This document shows, piece by piece, positions 33,521-47,726 of a stretch of DNA of 64,000 bases. The first letter of the stretch is position 1. Each line of letters begins with the position of its first letter. This stretch comes from Albugo candida (lineage: Eukaryota > Oomycota > Peronosporomycetes > Albuginales > Albuginaceae), in NCBI GenBank assembly GCA_905220665.1, contig CAJNAR010000151.1, positions 431,848 to 495,847 of the forward strand, given 5' to 3'. The notes below the pieces were generated by a model that worked only from the letters and a program-made list of their open reading frames with translations, did not search any database and was not told where the DNA came from. Made by a program: the position numbers and the translations under genes.

Positions 33521-36029
33521 ATGGTCCAAGTCGACATATCGACACAACCAAGGGTGCTAGCGTCCACTTGTAGTGACGTGGCAACCCTCATGAGTCACCC
33601 AGCCTTGAGTGATTGCATGATTGTTGATGAGTCATCACCCCTATGTGATGACGTGGAAAGTACCCCCACCCCCTGTTTGACGGTACAGGGTAATACCGGT
33701 ACTACCGGTGTAGGATGTGGTACCGGTGGTACAAGCGGTACTGTCGTTGCCCCGTCACAGGGTGACGAAAAGGCAACTGCAACTGAAAGTGTGGACGACA
33801 CCAAAGGTCCCACTTTGGCAGAAATAATCAAGTCGCAGGAGTCCTTGCGTAAGGACCAGGCTAGAGCTCGAGCGAAATTTCGCGTAGAGCTCGCAAAGCC
33901 GAAAGCCTCGGATATCGAGGCTATACTGCAGCTATATGCTGATGGGGAGCACCCGGATTGGTCGGTTCTGTCTGCTAAATTGGAAGCAGCAAGACCTTTC
34001 CAAATCCGGAAAGCAACCTTCACGATGGTCTTGGAGACGGGCCAGTCCTTGACCCGTACTCCAAATGGAAAAATACTAACATCCCTGATGCGAGACCACG
34101 GTAATCCGGTTTTTGAAAGCCTACCTGGAGAGCCGGTCAATCGCTCAGGTGTCCAAAATGCCTGGGGGAAACATCAGAGTGATGGTCACCACAGCGGATG
34201 CCTGCCAACAGTTGGAGTGTCAGCCGGTGACTATCCTTGGGGAGAAGTACTTTTTTCGGGAGTTTGATACTCTTGAAACAAAGTACTACCTCGATGTTTT
34301 CGGCGTAGGCGTGGAGGAAGAACGGAACAACATTCTCCGTGCTCTTCACCAACTCGGGTGTCAAGTGGTGTATGACACCTTTCGCGAGACGGTTCCAACC
34401 AAAGAGGTGGTAATGTCGACTTGGAGAGTCTACTTTGGCTGCTCAACGTGTCCCCAACAACTGGTTAGAGTTGGTAAAGTGATTGAACAAATCGCTTACG
34501 ACAAACAGCTCTACCCAGTACGGGGTAAGAATGCTCCTATTCCAACGGAACGACCACGTTTTGGTCAACGTGGTCCTTACTGCTTGGATTTGGGTGCTGC
34601 AATATACACGGGAACACGGCAACAACCAAAGGAAAACAAAAAGAACAACACAAAACAACCAAACACAACTCACACTCAGCCTCAGAATCAAAAGCAAGCA
34701 AAATCGCAACAAGAAAAACAAAAACAAACAACCGCGCCAACGGCAGTCGTGGTGGTCCCAAAAAAGGTGGAGAAGCCAATTCAAATTCAGGAATTGGAGA
34801 CGAGGCGACCGGAGCGCAAAAATTCCGACCAAATTTCGTTGGAGCTCAACAGTCCTCCCTCTATCTCACCACCAGGGTCACCAGACTTATCACAGACCAC
34901 TCCCCCCATCCTACATTTAAAAAGTCAATCATCTTCCCATCCACGGGTGGAGAAGGATGGTGACACATACATGCAGTTGGCATGGACGCGAGGAAAGCGT
35001 AATCGAACTGAGCCGTTCGACCAAATGGTTTCCAATGCACCACCTCGTGCGCTCCCAGCGTTGGCGACAAGCAAGTACTTTGCTGTGCTCGCAACCATGG
35101 AGGTGGATGTCGAAGAAGTTCAAGCGGTTGCCAATCCGGCGCATGGCAATCGCATTCAAATTATTCCCGTGAAAGCACGGATGCCAAAAGAGGTAGCCAC
35201 TTCGAAAGAGGCGGCACACTTTTATAAGAAGCGTCATACAACGGTGGAAAAAGCAGAGCGACCAACTCGAATTGGTGAAATCGGAGAGCTCATGGAAATG
35301 GATTCCAAAAATGCACTCCACCAGCTTCGACCGGACAAGCTGGTCCAAGCCGATGCGTGCATCCCACATGTGCGTAGGCTGGTACAATTTTGTACTAACC
35401 CGGACCAAATCATCCGGGCAGCATTAGATCATCCCATCACCATGCATGGGGTGCTTATTTCATGCATGGAGTCGAATGATCCTGCGTTGGACGAAGTAGC
35501 ACATCTACTTCTCATCAATCGCGTTTTTGCAGCGCACAATCTCGGCGAAGATGTCACATTTACGACGCGATGGAATCGCCACGTTGGTGGAAAAGTTCCC
35601 TCCAAGAGAGCTGTATTGTTCGAGAAAGTGATGCCTTGGTGGAGGTCAGTGCCGGACACTGTTCACGGTTTGACTCGGGCGACCAAAGCTCTCGCATTAT
35701 TGGAATTGTTATTTATGTCTACTGCCCCGACATTTTACACAAACGATCACTGGATCCACTATCTCACCGATAGACCAGTGATCTGGATTCCGGGTCACCA
35801 TTGTCGTTTACTCCCCATCAATGTGCTTATCTTGTTGTTACGCTCCGACGTGGGCATAAAGTGTTGGTCGCAATGGTTTGGTGGTAAATGGCAAGGACTT
35901 CTCTGTGGCGATATCGGCGAGCTCTCAGTCAATCTCAGTTTTTTCCCTGAAGAGAAAGCAACACTTCACCTCTCAAAAGAAGATGGTGAAATGAGGTTGA
36001 TTGCCGGTCCACTTCAGCGTGAATGCTAA
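33521..36029 (+). pseudogene. LINE copy 2 ORF1 (one-base insertion)
   Basis: ATG 33521. An extra A near 34122 (GCCTACCTGG against GCCTCCTGG in copies 1 and 3) shifts the frame; the remainder is open to TAA 36029. The linker TTHTQPQNQKQAKSQQEKQK, lost from frame in copy 1, is intact here. Confidence 0.85.
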
Positions 36030-39000
36030 GGGCTCCTCGATTATTCCAACGTGGAACAATATCTCAGCACTCACGGTGAATGTCAATGGAATTCATAAAA
36101 TGGTCATCTTTTTATCGACCACATCCTATCACAACACTCCATTTGTTGTGTTCAAGAAACCAAGTTTCACGATCACAACCAACTGGACTCATTTCAGTTT
36201 TTATTATCCTCAAAAATGCAGCACAAAATGTTTGTCAATGATCACAACAGTGCATTTCTACATCCGACTCAAAACCGCAGTGGCGGCGTCATGACAATTC
36301 TTCGTTCGGACTTTCCCGGTTACTCAACAGCTGAAGAACTTACCGAACGAAGCATTCGAAATCGTTATTTGGTTTTGCGTCTTCTCATTCACGATGCACC
36401 GGTGTATATTCACAATGTATATGCACCGGTCACGGCCGAGGAACGAGTGGGTTTTTATGATTTATTGCTTTCCAACACTTTCGAATCGACCGCAACACAT
36501 ATCGTATTTGGTGATTTCAACACGCCACTCGATTCAGCTATCGATGCTTCGAGTGGAACAATTCGACACGAACCAAGTCAATTAGCGTGTTTGGAATGGC
36601 TTTCACAGTTGGGTGTGGTAGACGCTTGGCGAATCCAACATCCGACTGAAAAAGTATTTACAGGACCATTACCGCGCAAGAATCGATTAGACTATATCTG
36701 CATGTCGGAAGAGCTATTCAATATGGTATACAAAACCTCTGAGTATTTTCGTCCACGACATGCGGGAGATCATCTGGCACAAAAAGTAACTTTTGCAAAT
36801 CCAACTCAATCTCCGGGACGAGGATATTGGAAATGTTCATTACGATTATTTGAATATCCTAAAGTTGTCGAAGCAATCAAATTGGAAGCGAATTTGGTGC
36901 TCGAACAGTTACGGACAACTTCGAATCCCGGTAAAATGTGGGAAAGTTGGAAGACGAAAATCAAGAAACAGCTTCAAAATTGAAAAAAAGGTTGCAAAAG
37001 ATAGCCGACGTGATGTTGAGTCTAGCCAGCGTGTTTTGGAAGTCGCAGCAGCTCGCTATCGCATCCAAGACACCAATGAGTCACGGTATTTTTACGAATC
37101 GAGTCTCCAACAATTTAAAATTTCAGTCGAAAACAACGCGAAATACAACCAAGATGAAAGCTTCGACCATCACGTGAAGCATATGGAAAACTCTTCAAAG
37201 CATTTTTTTCGCCCTCCGGATAGTTCTTGTCGTCGCGTGCCGATCGAAAATGTTACCAAAAAATGTGGTACCGTGACATCGAACCCGAGGGAGATTATTG
37301 ACGAATTCAGACATCATTGGGGTGGCGTCATGGGCTCTGTTTATAGCTCTGAGACTGACTCACATGTTCCAAGTGAAAGAAAGCAAAAAAAGTTACTCGA
37401 TTCGATTCAAGTTTCACTTGCCTCAGCAGAGCAAGAACGTCTCTCAACTCGGTTAAGTACGACCGAGATGGCGGAAGCGATCAAGCACATGCGGAGTAGT
37501 TCTTCTCCAGGTATGGATGGACTACCAGCTGCATTTTATCAGCTTGATCCGGAAACGTTTGGCGAGTGTCTGAAGATCGTGTTCGAATATCAGCTGGAAA
37601 GAGGAATTTACTGCGATCACAACGTCACTCAGCAATCACACTTTTATACAAAAAAGGATCACGAGGTGATCCTGGCAACTATCGACCGATCGCACTACTT
37701 TGCGTCGATGTGAAAGTACTTTCAAAAGTGTTGGCGTATCGATTGCAACGTTTTTTGCCAAAATTGATCCATCAAGATCAAAAAGCATTTGTGCGCGGAA
37801 GGTCAATGCATCATCATATTCGACATCTCACCGACATCCAAGACTTGGTCACTCATCGTGGGGAGGAAGCTTATGCGACTTTTCTCGACTTTGAGAAAGC
37901 TTATGATCGAGTCAATTGGACGTACATGTTTCGCGTTTTGGAAAAGATGGGCGTTGGAAAAGTTTCATCGACTGGGTTCGTCTTTTGTACAATAACACAA
38001 AGGCGCAGTTGATGATTAATGGAAATATCACACCGTCCATTACACCACAACGTGGAGTGAAACAAGGTGATCCTCTCTCAGCATTACTTTTTCTGATGAC
38101 GATCGAACCTTTGGGAAATTTACTTCGACAACATGAAGAACATGGAATTTGGATTAATGGCACGACTGTCGCAACTGGATTATTTTTTGCGGACGATTCG
38201 ACATTGCTTTCAGAGACACCAAATGGTTTTGACGCAACTCGAACTCGTCCAAGTCTATTGCGATGGATCGGGTGCGAAACTCAACTTGAGTAAATCATCT
38301 TTGCTCTCGTTGAATCGGACGAAGCCGTGTCCATGTATTCCCAATTTGACCATAATGGGTCCGGAGGATTCGGTCAAGTATTTGGGTATTCCGTTCGGCC
38401 AGAAACCAACTCATTCGATGGTTATTTCAACTCTCGACAAGCGTTTTTACGATGGGTTTGGTGTATGGTTTCGACGAGCACGAACTGTTCGTGGTCGACT
38501 ACTGGTTGCGCAGACGATGATTTTATCACGTTTGTGGCATTACACGATGCACGTAGACATACCAGCAGCGACAATTCGACAGTGGCAATCGATGTTAAAT
38601 CGATTTGTGCTTGGTCGGAAACACAAAAAAGATTCAAAACATGTTCACCTACTCAGCAAAGAGTTTATATATCTTCGCCGACAAGATGGTGGACTACAAG
38701 TTCCTTTTTTGGTGGGACGACTAAAGCTACAACGTATTCAATTCCTTCAGCAGTTTGCATCCGATGCGTCAACAATTATTCCTGCGAATTGGACAACTGC
38801 TTCGACGGAATTATTCCAACTTATCCAACCTTCCTTTGGACCACACAAGCCGATGGATATATTCACCATCGCACCAAATCGACATGGGAAAATGGTTCAA
38901 TGGGAGAGCATATCGTCATGGTGGAAACAAGCATTTAGAATGTGGCATCAGATGGAGTGGAGCATTTCAATATCAGATTTAAATGTTTCACAACGCCGTC

Positions 39001-40192
39001 AGTACTACATGGAACAGCCGATGTGGTTCCACTGGGACCAAAAATTACATTACGAAGCTGCTACTCGTCATCCGAGTACGCAGAACGTTTGGTACAATCT
39101 TGGCATGGTGGATGAACCACATCGAACATTTCGAAAAACGTTTGCTACACTTTTCGACGTTCGAAGTTTGCAAGACTTTTTTCGTGAAAGCGACACATGG
39201 CCAACGAAGGAAGATTTCGTCGCCAACTATTACAACGACGAAGAGCTAAACACATCGGATATGGCTGAAGAAAAGTTGCTGAGTCGACTTTACAATGAAG
39301 TCACTCAGATTCTCCAGCGTATCCACTTGACGATTGGTCTCATCACTTGGATTATACCAACCACAAGTGGCAGATCATTTTATGTGGGAGTAACAAGCAA
39401 GGAAAGGAAACATTATTTTCCATCTATTCCACGCTCACAACTCTCACGAATCGTCTGGAAACCTCCCGAACCAACCAAGAGTCATCCGATGTCGACACAT
39501 TGGTCATCACGGGAGAGATCGGACGCACTGGATTCAGAACGAGTTCGAACTTTTATGGCTACATCACGGCATCTTCGAAAACGTGTATTACCAATTTTCG
39601 AGGATTTACAGTTTCGTATCGCCTTTCGAATGTTGCCAGTTCGATCTCGTTTCTGGTTCTTAACAAATATTCAGCCCGACATTATCTTGTGCACGCAGCC
39701 TTCGTGTGGGGCAGTGGAATCCGATCAACATCTCTTTCTAGAGTGCGATCACACGGCACAGTTATGGAGGGAGTTACTCCCTAGTTGGGATCAGTTATTC
39801 TCCTCGAGACCACGTTGGACGCATATTGCATGTGCAATCGTACCAACACTACGGTCGGATTGGAAAGACTATTCGACATTATCTCAGATTTATGGCTTGC
39901 ATTGCAAGCGGTGACACTGCACTTCGTCTGGACCGATCGGAATCGTCGTTTGTTCGATCAACGATCAGCAACTCCGACAGTTCCAGCACTTTCCGTCATT
40001 TACACCACGTTTAGTGCGCACGTTCGGTACTTTCGAAGACAGTGTTACGACCAAGAGGAACGCATTCAGCTTGCAAAGGTACTGGATCAACTCGCAACGC
40101 AGGGATCATTTGGTGGATTTTTCAGCAGTCGAAGATCATTGCTGCGGGTCCGGCACAGGCGAGTGGAACGGCAAGTGCAACTCGGGTCCTAG
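36019..40192 (+). pseudogene. LINE copy 2 ORF2 (multiple frameshifts)
   Basis: All endonuclease and RT motifs can be found but in changing frames. Indels against copies 1, 3 and 6 lie near 36098 (two bases lost), 36978 (two lost), 37607, 37960, 38226 (two lost) and 39872, so no functional product is possible. The stop is at 40192. Confidence 0.88.
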
Positions 40193-40505
40193 TCCTAGTT
40201 GGACGGCGTTGTTCAGCCTAGTGTGGCGCACACCAATGTGCACAGTACTTTTGGACCATTTTACAACACACGGTAGTTTTGGACCATTTTTTCACAATTT
40301 TTTACAACTTTCAACATCTATCCGTTACACGATGGATACACTCTCGTACTGTAGTGGTGAGCGCTACCGCACTGCAGGACTAGACATATTATCATCTCTC
40401 ACAGGTATTTCACGAAATGTTTTTTATATGTATATATGTTATTTAGGATAGCCTAGGCAACTAGAGAAGTTAGTTTAGTCTAATTCTAGCAATATAGACA
40501 CCTTC

Positions 40506-40522
40506 AACTGAGCTAGACAGGC
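40506..40522. repeat. tRNA-derived junction between LINE copies 2 and 3
   Basis: AACTGAGCTAGACAGGC: the same 17-nt piece with A to C at position 13, corresponding to a tRNA starting GCCTGTCTAGCTCAGTT, not GCCTTTC as in the neighbouring tRNA gene. Confidence 0.88.
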
Positions 40523-40614
40523 ACTTCTCAATTTGCCGGCTACTACGTAAGCCGCCAAATTAGTACAAAACAACTCGAAAAACTACCTTTTTCAACTCTT
40601 TCCTCTCGAAAACA

Positions 40615-43123
40615 ATGGTCCAAGTCGACATATCGACACAACCAAGGGTGCTAGCGTCCACTTGTAGTGACGTGGCAACCCTCATGAGTCACCCAGCCTT
40701 GAGTGATTGCATGATTGTTGATGAGTCATCACCCCTATGTGATGACGTGGAAAGTACCCCCACCCCCTGTTTGACGGTACAGGGTAATACCGGTACTACC
40801 GGTGTAGGATGTGGTACCGGTGGTACAAGCGGTACTGTCGTTGCCCCGTCACAGGGTGACGAAAAGGCAACTGCAACTGAAAGTGTGGACGACACCAAAG
40901 GTCCCACTTTGGCAGAAATAATCAAGTCGCAGGAGTCCTTGCGTAAGGACCAGGCTAGAGCTCGAGCGAAATTTCGCGTAGAGCTCGCAAAGCCGAAAGC
41001 CTCGGATATCGAGGCTATATTGCAGCTATATGCTGATGGGGAGCACCCGGATTGGTCGGTTCTGTCTGCTAAATTGGAAGCAGCAAGACCTTTCCAAATC
41101 CGGAAAGCAACCTTCCCGATGGTCTTGGAGACGGGCCAGTCCTTGACCCGTACTCCAAATGGAAAAATACTAACATCCCTGATGCGAGACCACGGTAATC
41201 CGGTTTTTGAAAGCCTCCTGGAGAGCCGGTCAATCGCTCAGGTGTCCAAAATGCCTGGGGGAAACATCAGAGTGATGGTCACCACAGCGGATGCCTGCCA
41301 ACAGTTGGAGTGTCAGCCGGTGACTATCCTTGGGGAGAAGTACTTTTTTCGGGAGTTTGATACTCTTGAAACAAAGTACTACCTCGATGTTTTCGGCGTA
41401 GGCGTGGAGGAAGAACGGAACAACATTCTCCGTGCTCTTCACCAACTCGGGTGTCAAGTGGTATATGACACCTTTCGCGAGACGGTTCCAACCAAAGAGG
41501 TGGTAATGTCGACTTGGAGAGTCTACTTTGGCTGCTCAACGTGTCCCCAACAACTGGTTAGAGTTGGTAAAGTGATTGAACAAATCGCTTACGACAAACA
41601 GCTCTACCCAGTACGGGGTAAGAATGCTCCTATTCCAACGGAACGACCACGTTTTGGTCAACGTGGTCCTTACTGCTTGGATTTGGGTGCTGCAATATAC
41701 ACGGGAACACGGCAACAACCAAAGGAAAACAAAAAGAAAAACACAAAACAACCAAACACAACTCACACTCAGCCTCAGAATCAAAAGCAAGCAAAATCGC
41801 AACAAGAAAAACAAAAACAAACAACCGCGCCATCGGCAGTCGTGGTGGTCCCAAAAAAGGTGGAGAAGCCAATTCAAATTCAGGAATTGGAGACGAGGCG
41901 ACCGGAGCGCAAAAAATTCCGACCAAATTTCGTTGGAGCTCAACAGTCCTCCCTCTATCTCACCACCAGGGTCACCAGACTTATCACAGACCACTCCCCC
42001 CATCCTACATTTAAAAAGTCAATCATCTTCCCATCCACGGGTGGAGAAGGATGGTGACACATACATGCAGTTGGCATGGACGCGAGGAAAGCGTAATCGA
42101 ACTGAGCCGTTCGACCAAATGGTTTCCAATGCACCACCTCGTGCGCTCCCAACGTTGGCGACAAGCAATTACTTTGCTGTGCTCGCAACCATGGAGGTGG
42201 ATGTCGAAGAAGTTCAAGCGGTTGCCAATCCGGCGCATGGCAATCGCATTCAAATTATTCCCGTGAAAGCACGGATGCCAAAAGAGGTAGCCACTTCGAA
42301 AGAGGCGGCACACTTTTATAAGAAGCGTCATACAACGGTGGAAAAAGCAGAGCGACCAACTCGAATTGGTGAAATCGGAGAGCTCATGGAAATGGATTCC
42401 AAAAATGCACTCCACCAGCTTCGACCGGACAAGCTGGTCCAAGCCGATGCGTGCATCCCACATGTGCGTAGGCTGGTACAATTTTGTACTAACCCGGACC
42501 AAATCATCCGGGCAGCATTAGATCATCCCATCACCATGCATGGGGTGCTTATTTCATGCATGGAGTCGAATGATCCTGCGTTGGACGAAGTAGCACATCT
42601 ACTTCTCATCAATCGCGTTTTTGCAGCGCACAATCTCGGCGAAGATGTCACATTTACGACGCGATGGAATCGCCACGTTGGTGGAAAAGTTCCCTCCAAG
42701 AGAGCTGTATTGTTCGAGAAAGTGATGCCTTGGTGGAGGTCAGTGCCGGACACTGTTCACGGTTTGACTCGGGCGACCAAAGCTCTCGCATTATTGGAAT
42801 TGTTATTTATGTCTACTGCCCCGACATTTTACACAAACGATCACTGGATCCACTATCTCACCGATAGACCAGTGATCTGGATTCCGGGTCACCATTGTCG
42901 TTTACTCCCCATCAATGTGCTTATCTTGTTGTTACGCTCCGACGTGGGCATAAAGTGTTGGTCGCAATGGTTTGGTGGTAAATGGCAAGGACTTCTCTGT
43001 GGCGATATCGGCGAGCTCTCAGTCAATCTCAGTTTTTTCCCTGAAGAGAAAGCAACACTTCACCTCTCAAAAGAAGATGGTGAAATGAGGTTGATTGCCG
43101 GTCCACTTCAGCGTGAATGCTAA
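40615..43123 (+). pseudogene. LINE copy 3 ORF1 (one-base insertion)
   Basis: ATG 40615. One extra A in the A run near 41912 (GAGCGCAAAAAATTCC) shifts the frame. The 3' half then continues in the next frame to TAA 43123. Otherwise like copies 1 and 2. Confidence 0.85.
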
Positions 43124-46100
43124 GGGCTCCTCGATTATTCCAACGTGGAACAATATCTCAGCACTCACGGTGAATGTTAATGGAATTCATAAAAATGGTC
43201 ATCTTTTTATCGACCACATCCTATCACAACACTCCATTTGTTGTGTTCAAGAAACCAAGTTTCACGATCACAACCAACTGGACTCATTTCAGTTTTTATT
43301 ATCCTCAAAAATGCAGCACAAAATGTTTGTCAATGATCACAACAGTGCATTTCTACATCCGACTCAAAACCGCAGTGGCGGCGTCATGACAATTCTTCGT
43401 TCGGACTTTCCCGGTTACTCAACAGCTGAAGAACTTACCGAACGAAGCATTCGAAATCGTTATTTGGTTTTGCGTCTTCTCATTCACGATGCACCGGTGT
43501 ATATTCACAATGTATATGCACCGGTCACGGCCGAGGAACGAGTGGGTTTTTATGATTTATTGCTTTCCAACACTTTCGAATCGACCGCAACACATATCGT
43601 ATTTGGTGATTTCAACACGCCACTCGATTCAGCTATCGATGCTTCGAGTGGAACAATTCGACACGAACCAAGTCGATTAGCGTGTTTGGAATGGCTTTCA
43701 CAGTTGGGTGTGGTAGACGCTTGGCGAATCCAACATCCGACTGAAAAAGTATTTACAGGACCATTACCGCGCAAGAATCGATTAGATTATATCTGCATGT
43801 CGGAAGAGCTATTCAATATGGTATACAAAACCTCTGAGTATTTTCGTCCACGACATGCGGGAGATCATCTGGCACAAAAAGTAACTTTTGCAAATCCAAC
43901 TCAATCTCCGGGACGAGGATATTGGAAATGTTCATTACGATTATTTGAATATCCTAAAGTTGTCGAAGCAATCAAATTGGAAGCGAATTTGGTGCTCGAA
44001 CAGTTACGGACAACTTCGAATCCCGGTAAAATGTGGGAATGTTGGAAGACGAAAATCAAGAAACAGCTTCAAACCATTGAAAAAAAGGTTGCACAAGATA
44101 GCCGACGTGATGTTGAGTCTAGCCAGCGTGTTTTGGAAGTCGCAGCAGCTCGATATCGCATTCAGGACACCAATGAGTCACGGTATTTTTACGAATCGAG
44201 TCTCCAACAATTTCGAATTTCAGTCGAAAACAACGCGAAATACAACCAAGATGAAAGTTTCGACCATCACGTGAAGCATATGGAGAACTCTTCAAAGCAT
44301 TTTTTTCGCCCTCCGGATAGTTCTTGTCGTCGCGTGCCGATCGAAAATGTTACAAAAAAATGTGGTACCGTGACATCGAACCCGAGGGAGATTATTGACG
44401 AATTCAGAGATCATTGGGGTGGTGTCATGGGCTCTGTTTATAGCTCAGAGACCGACTCAAATGTTCCAAGTGACAGAAAGCAAAAAAAGTTACTCGATTC
44501 GATTCAAGTTTCACTTGCCTCAGCAGAGCAAGAACGTCTCTCAACTCGGTTAAGTACGACCGAGATGGCGGAAGCGATCAAGCACATGCGGAGTAGTTCT
44601 TCTCCAGGTATGGATGGACTACCAGCTGCATTTTATCAGCTTGATCCGGAAACGTTTGGCGAGTGTCTGAAGATCGTGTTCGAATTTCAGCTAGAAAGAG
44701 GAATTTTACTGCGATCACAACGTCACTCAGCAATCACACTTTTATACAAAAAAGGATCACGAGGTGATCCTGCAACTATCGACCGATCGCACTGCTTTGC
44801 GTCGATGTGAAAGTACTTTCAAAAGTGTTGGCGTATCGATTGCAACGTTTTTTGCCAAAATTGATCCATCAAGATCAAAAAGCATTTGTGCGCGGAAGGT
44901 CAATGCATCATCATATTCGACATCTCACCGACATCCAAGACTTGGTCACTCATCGTGGGGAGGAAGCTTATGCGACCTTTCTCGACTTTGAGAAAGCTTA
45001 TGATCGAGTCAATTGGACGTACATGTTTCGCGTTTTGGAAAAAATGGGTGTTGGAAAAAGTTTCATCGACTGGGTTCGTCTTTTGTACAATAACACAAAG
45101 GCGCAGTTGATGATTAATGGAAATATCACACCGTCCATTACACCACAACGTGGAGTGAAACAAGGTGATCCTCTCTCAGCATTACTTTTTCTGATGACGA
45201 TCGAACCTTTGGGAAATTTACTTCGACAACATGAAGAACATGGCATTTGGATTAATGGCACGACTGTCGCAACTGGATTATTTTTTGCGGACGATTCGAC
45301 ATTGCTTTCAGAGACACCAAATGGTGTTTTGACGCAACTCGAACTCGTCCAAGTCTATTGCGATGGATCGGGTGCGAAACTCAACTTGAGTAAATCATCT
45401 TTGCTCTCGTTGAATCGGACCATGCCGTGTCCATGTATTCCCAATTTGACCATAATGGGTCCGGAGGATTCGGTCAAGTATTTGGGTATGCCGTTCGGCC
45501 AGACACCGACTCATTCGATGGTTATTTCAACTCTCGACAAGCGTTTTTACGATGGGTTTGGTGCATGGTTTCGACGAGCACGAACTGTTCGTGGTCGACT
45601 ACTGGTTGCGCAGACGATGATTTTATCACGTTTGTGGCATTACACGATGCACGTAGACATACCAGCAGCGACAATTCGACAGTGGCAATCGATGTTAAAT
45701 CGATTTGTGCTTGGTCGGAAACACAAAAAAGATTCAAAACATGTTCACCTACTCAGCAAAGAGTTTTTATATCTTCGCCGACAAGATGGTGGACTACAAG
45801 TTCCTTTTTTGGTGGGACGACTAAAGCTACAACGTATTCAATTCCTTCAGCAGTTCGCATCCGATGCGTCAACAATTCTTCCTGCGAATTGGACAACAGC
45901 TTCGACGGAATTATTACAACTTATTCAACCTCCCTTTGGACCACACAAGCCGATGGATATATTCACCATCGCACCAAATCGACATGGAAAAATGGTTCAA
46001 TGGGAGAGCATATCATCATGGTGGAAAAAGCATTTAGAATGTGGCATCAGATGGATTGGAGCATTTCAATATCAGATTTAAATGTTTCACAACGCCGTCA

Positions 46101-47292
46101 GTACTACATGGAACAGCCGATGTGGTTTCACTGCGACCAAAAATTACATTACGAAGCTGCTACTCGTCATCCGAGTACACAGAACGTTTGGTACAATCTT
46201 GGCATGGTGGATGAACCACATCGAACATTTCGAAAAACGTTTGCTACACTTTTCGACGTTCGAAGTTTGCAAGACTTTTTTCGTGAAAGCGACACATGGC
46301 CAACGAAGGAAGATTTCGTCGCCAACTATTACAACGACGAAGAGCAGAACACCTCGGATATGTCTGAAGAAAAGTTGCTGAGTCGACTTTACAATGAAAT
46401 CACTCAGATTCTCCAGCGTATCCACTCGACGATTGGTCTCATCACTTGGATTATACCAACTACAAGTGGCAGATCATTTTATGTGGGAGTAAAAAGCAAG
46501 GAAAGGAAACATTATTTTCCATCTATTCCACGCTCACAACTCTCACGAATCGTCTGGAAACCACCCGAACCAACCAAGAGTCATCCGATGTCGACACATT
46601 GGTCATCACGGGAGAGATCGGACGCACTGGATTCAGAACGAGTTCGAACTTTTATGGCTACATCACGGCATCTTCGAAAACGTGTATTACCAATTTTCGA
46701 GGATTTACAGTTTCGTCTAGCCTTTCGAATGTTGCCAGTTCGATCTCGTTTCTGGTTCTTAACAAATATTCAGCCCGACATTATCTTGTGCACGCAGCCT
46801 TCGTGTGGGGCAGTGGAATCCGATCAACATCTCTTTCTAGAGTGCGATCACACGGCACAGTTATGGAGAGAGTTACTCCCTAGTTGGGATCAGTTTTTCT
46901 CCTTTCGACCACGTTGGACGCATATTGCATGTGCAATCGTACCAACACTACGGTCGGATTGGAAAGAATATTTAGCAATTATATCGGATTTGTGGCTTGC
47001 ATTGCAAGCGGTGACACTGCACTTCGTCTGGACAGATCGGAATCGTCGTTTGTTCGATCAGCGATCAGCAACTCCGACAGTTCCAGCACTTTCCGTCATT
47101 TACACCACGTTTAGTGCGCACGTTCGGTACTTTCGAAGACAGTGTTACGACCAAGAGGAACGCATTCGGCTTGCAAAGGTACTGGATCAACTCGAAACGC
47201 AAGGATCATTTGGTGGATTTTTCAGAAGTCGAAGATCATTGCTGCGGGTCCGGCACAGGCGAGTGGAACGGCAAGTGCAACTCGGATCCTAG
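43113..47292 (+). pseudogene. LINE copy 3 ORF2 (two frameshifts)
   Basis: Endonuclease (CCVQETKF, GDFNTPLD, GDHLAQ) and RT (FLDFEKAYDRVNW, FFADDSTLL) are present. A one-base loss near 44771 (GATCCTGCAAC against GATCCTGGCAAC) breaks the RT entrance and another loss near 46027 breaks the thumb region. The last part is open to 47292 with the CTQPSCG/HLFLECD cluster. There is no ATG at its start; the frame overlaps the ORF1 stop. Confidence 0.88.
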
Positions 47293-47608
47293 TCCTAGTT
47301 GGCTGGTCATGCTCACCGTAGTGTGGCGCACACCAATTTGCAAACCACGGTACTTTTGGACCATTTTTACAACTTTACAAACTTACCACTTAACAACTTT
47401 ACAACTTTCAACATCTATCCGTTACACGATGGACACACTCTCGTACTGTAGTGGTGAACGCTACCGCACTGCAGAACTAGCAACGAGGGACATATTATCA
47501 ACTCTCACAGGTATTCTCGAAACGTTTTTATATGTATATATGTTATTTAAGATAGCCTAGGCAACTAGAGAAGTCAGTTAGTCTAATTCTAGTAATATAG
47601 ACACCTTC

Positions 47609-47625
47609 AACTGAGCTAGACAGGC
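47609..47625. repeat. tRNA-derived junction between LINE copies 3 and 4
   Basis: AACTGAGCTAGACAGGC, the GACAGGC form. Confidence 0.88.
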
Positions 47626-47726
47626 ACTTCTCAATTTGCCGGCTACTACGTAACCCGCAAAACGAATACAACAAAGCGACTTTTCAACAAAAACACGCAC
47701 TTTTCCACCCTTTCCTGTCGAAGACA

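Larger units (their letters stand above)
33429..40505 (+). mobile_element. tRNA-Lys-targeted LINE, copy 2 (full length, most decayed)
   Basis: About 7.08 kb with the same 5' and 3' ends as copy 1 and high identity to it. At least one frameshift in ORF1 and about seven in ORF2, all single- or two-base indels, many in homopolymer runs. The left flank is the exact tRNA piece; the right flank (40506-40522) is the variant AACTGAGCTAGACAGGC, so the two flanks differ at one base. Confidence 0.92.
40523..47608 (+). mobile_element. tRNA-Lys-targeted LINE, copy 3 (full length, few defects)
   Basis: About 7.09 kb. Best preserved of the major family among the full-length early copies: one frameshift in ORF1 and two in ORF2. 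The 3' UTR is nearly identical to those of copies 1 and 5. Both flanks are the GACAGGC form of the tRNA piece, giving a perfect duplication. Confidence 0.92.
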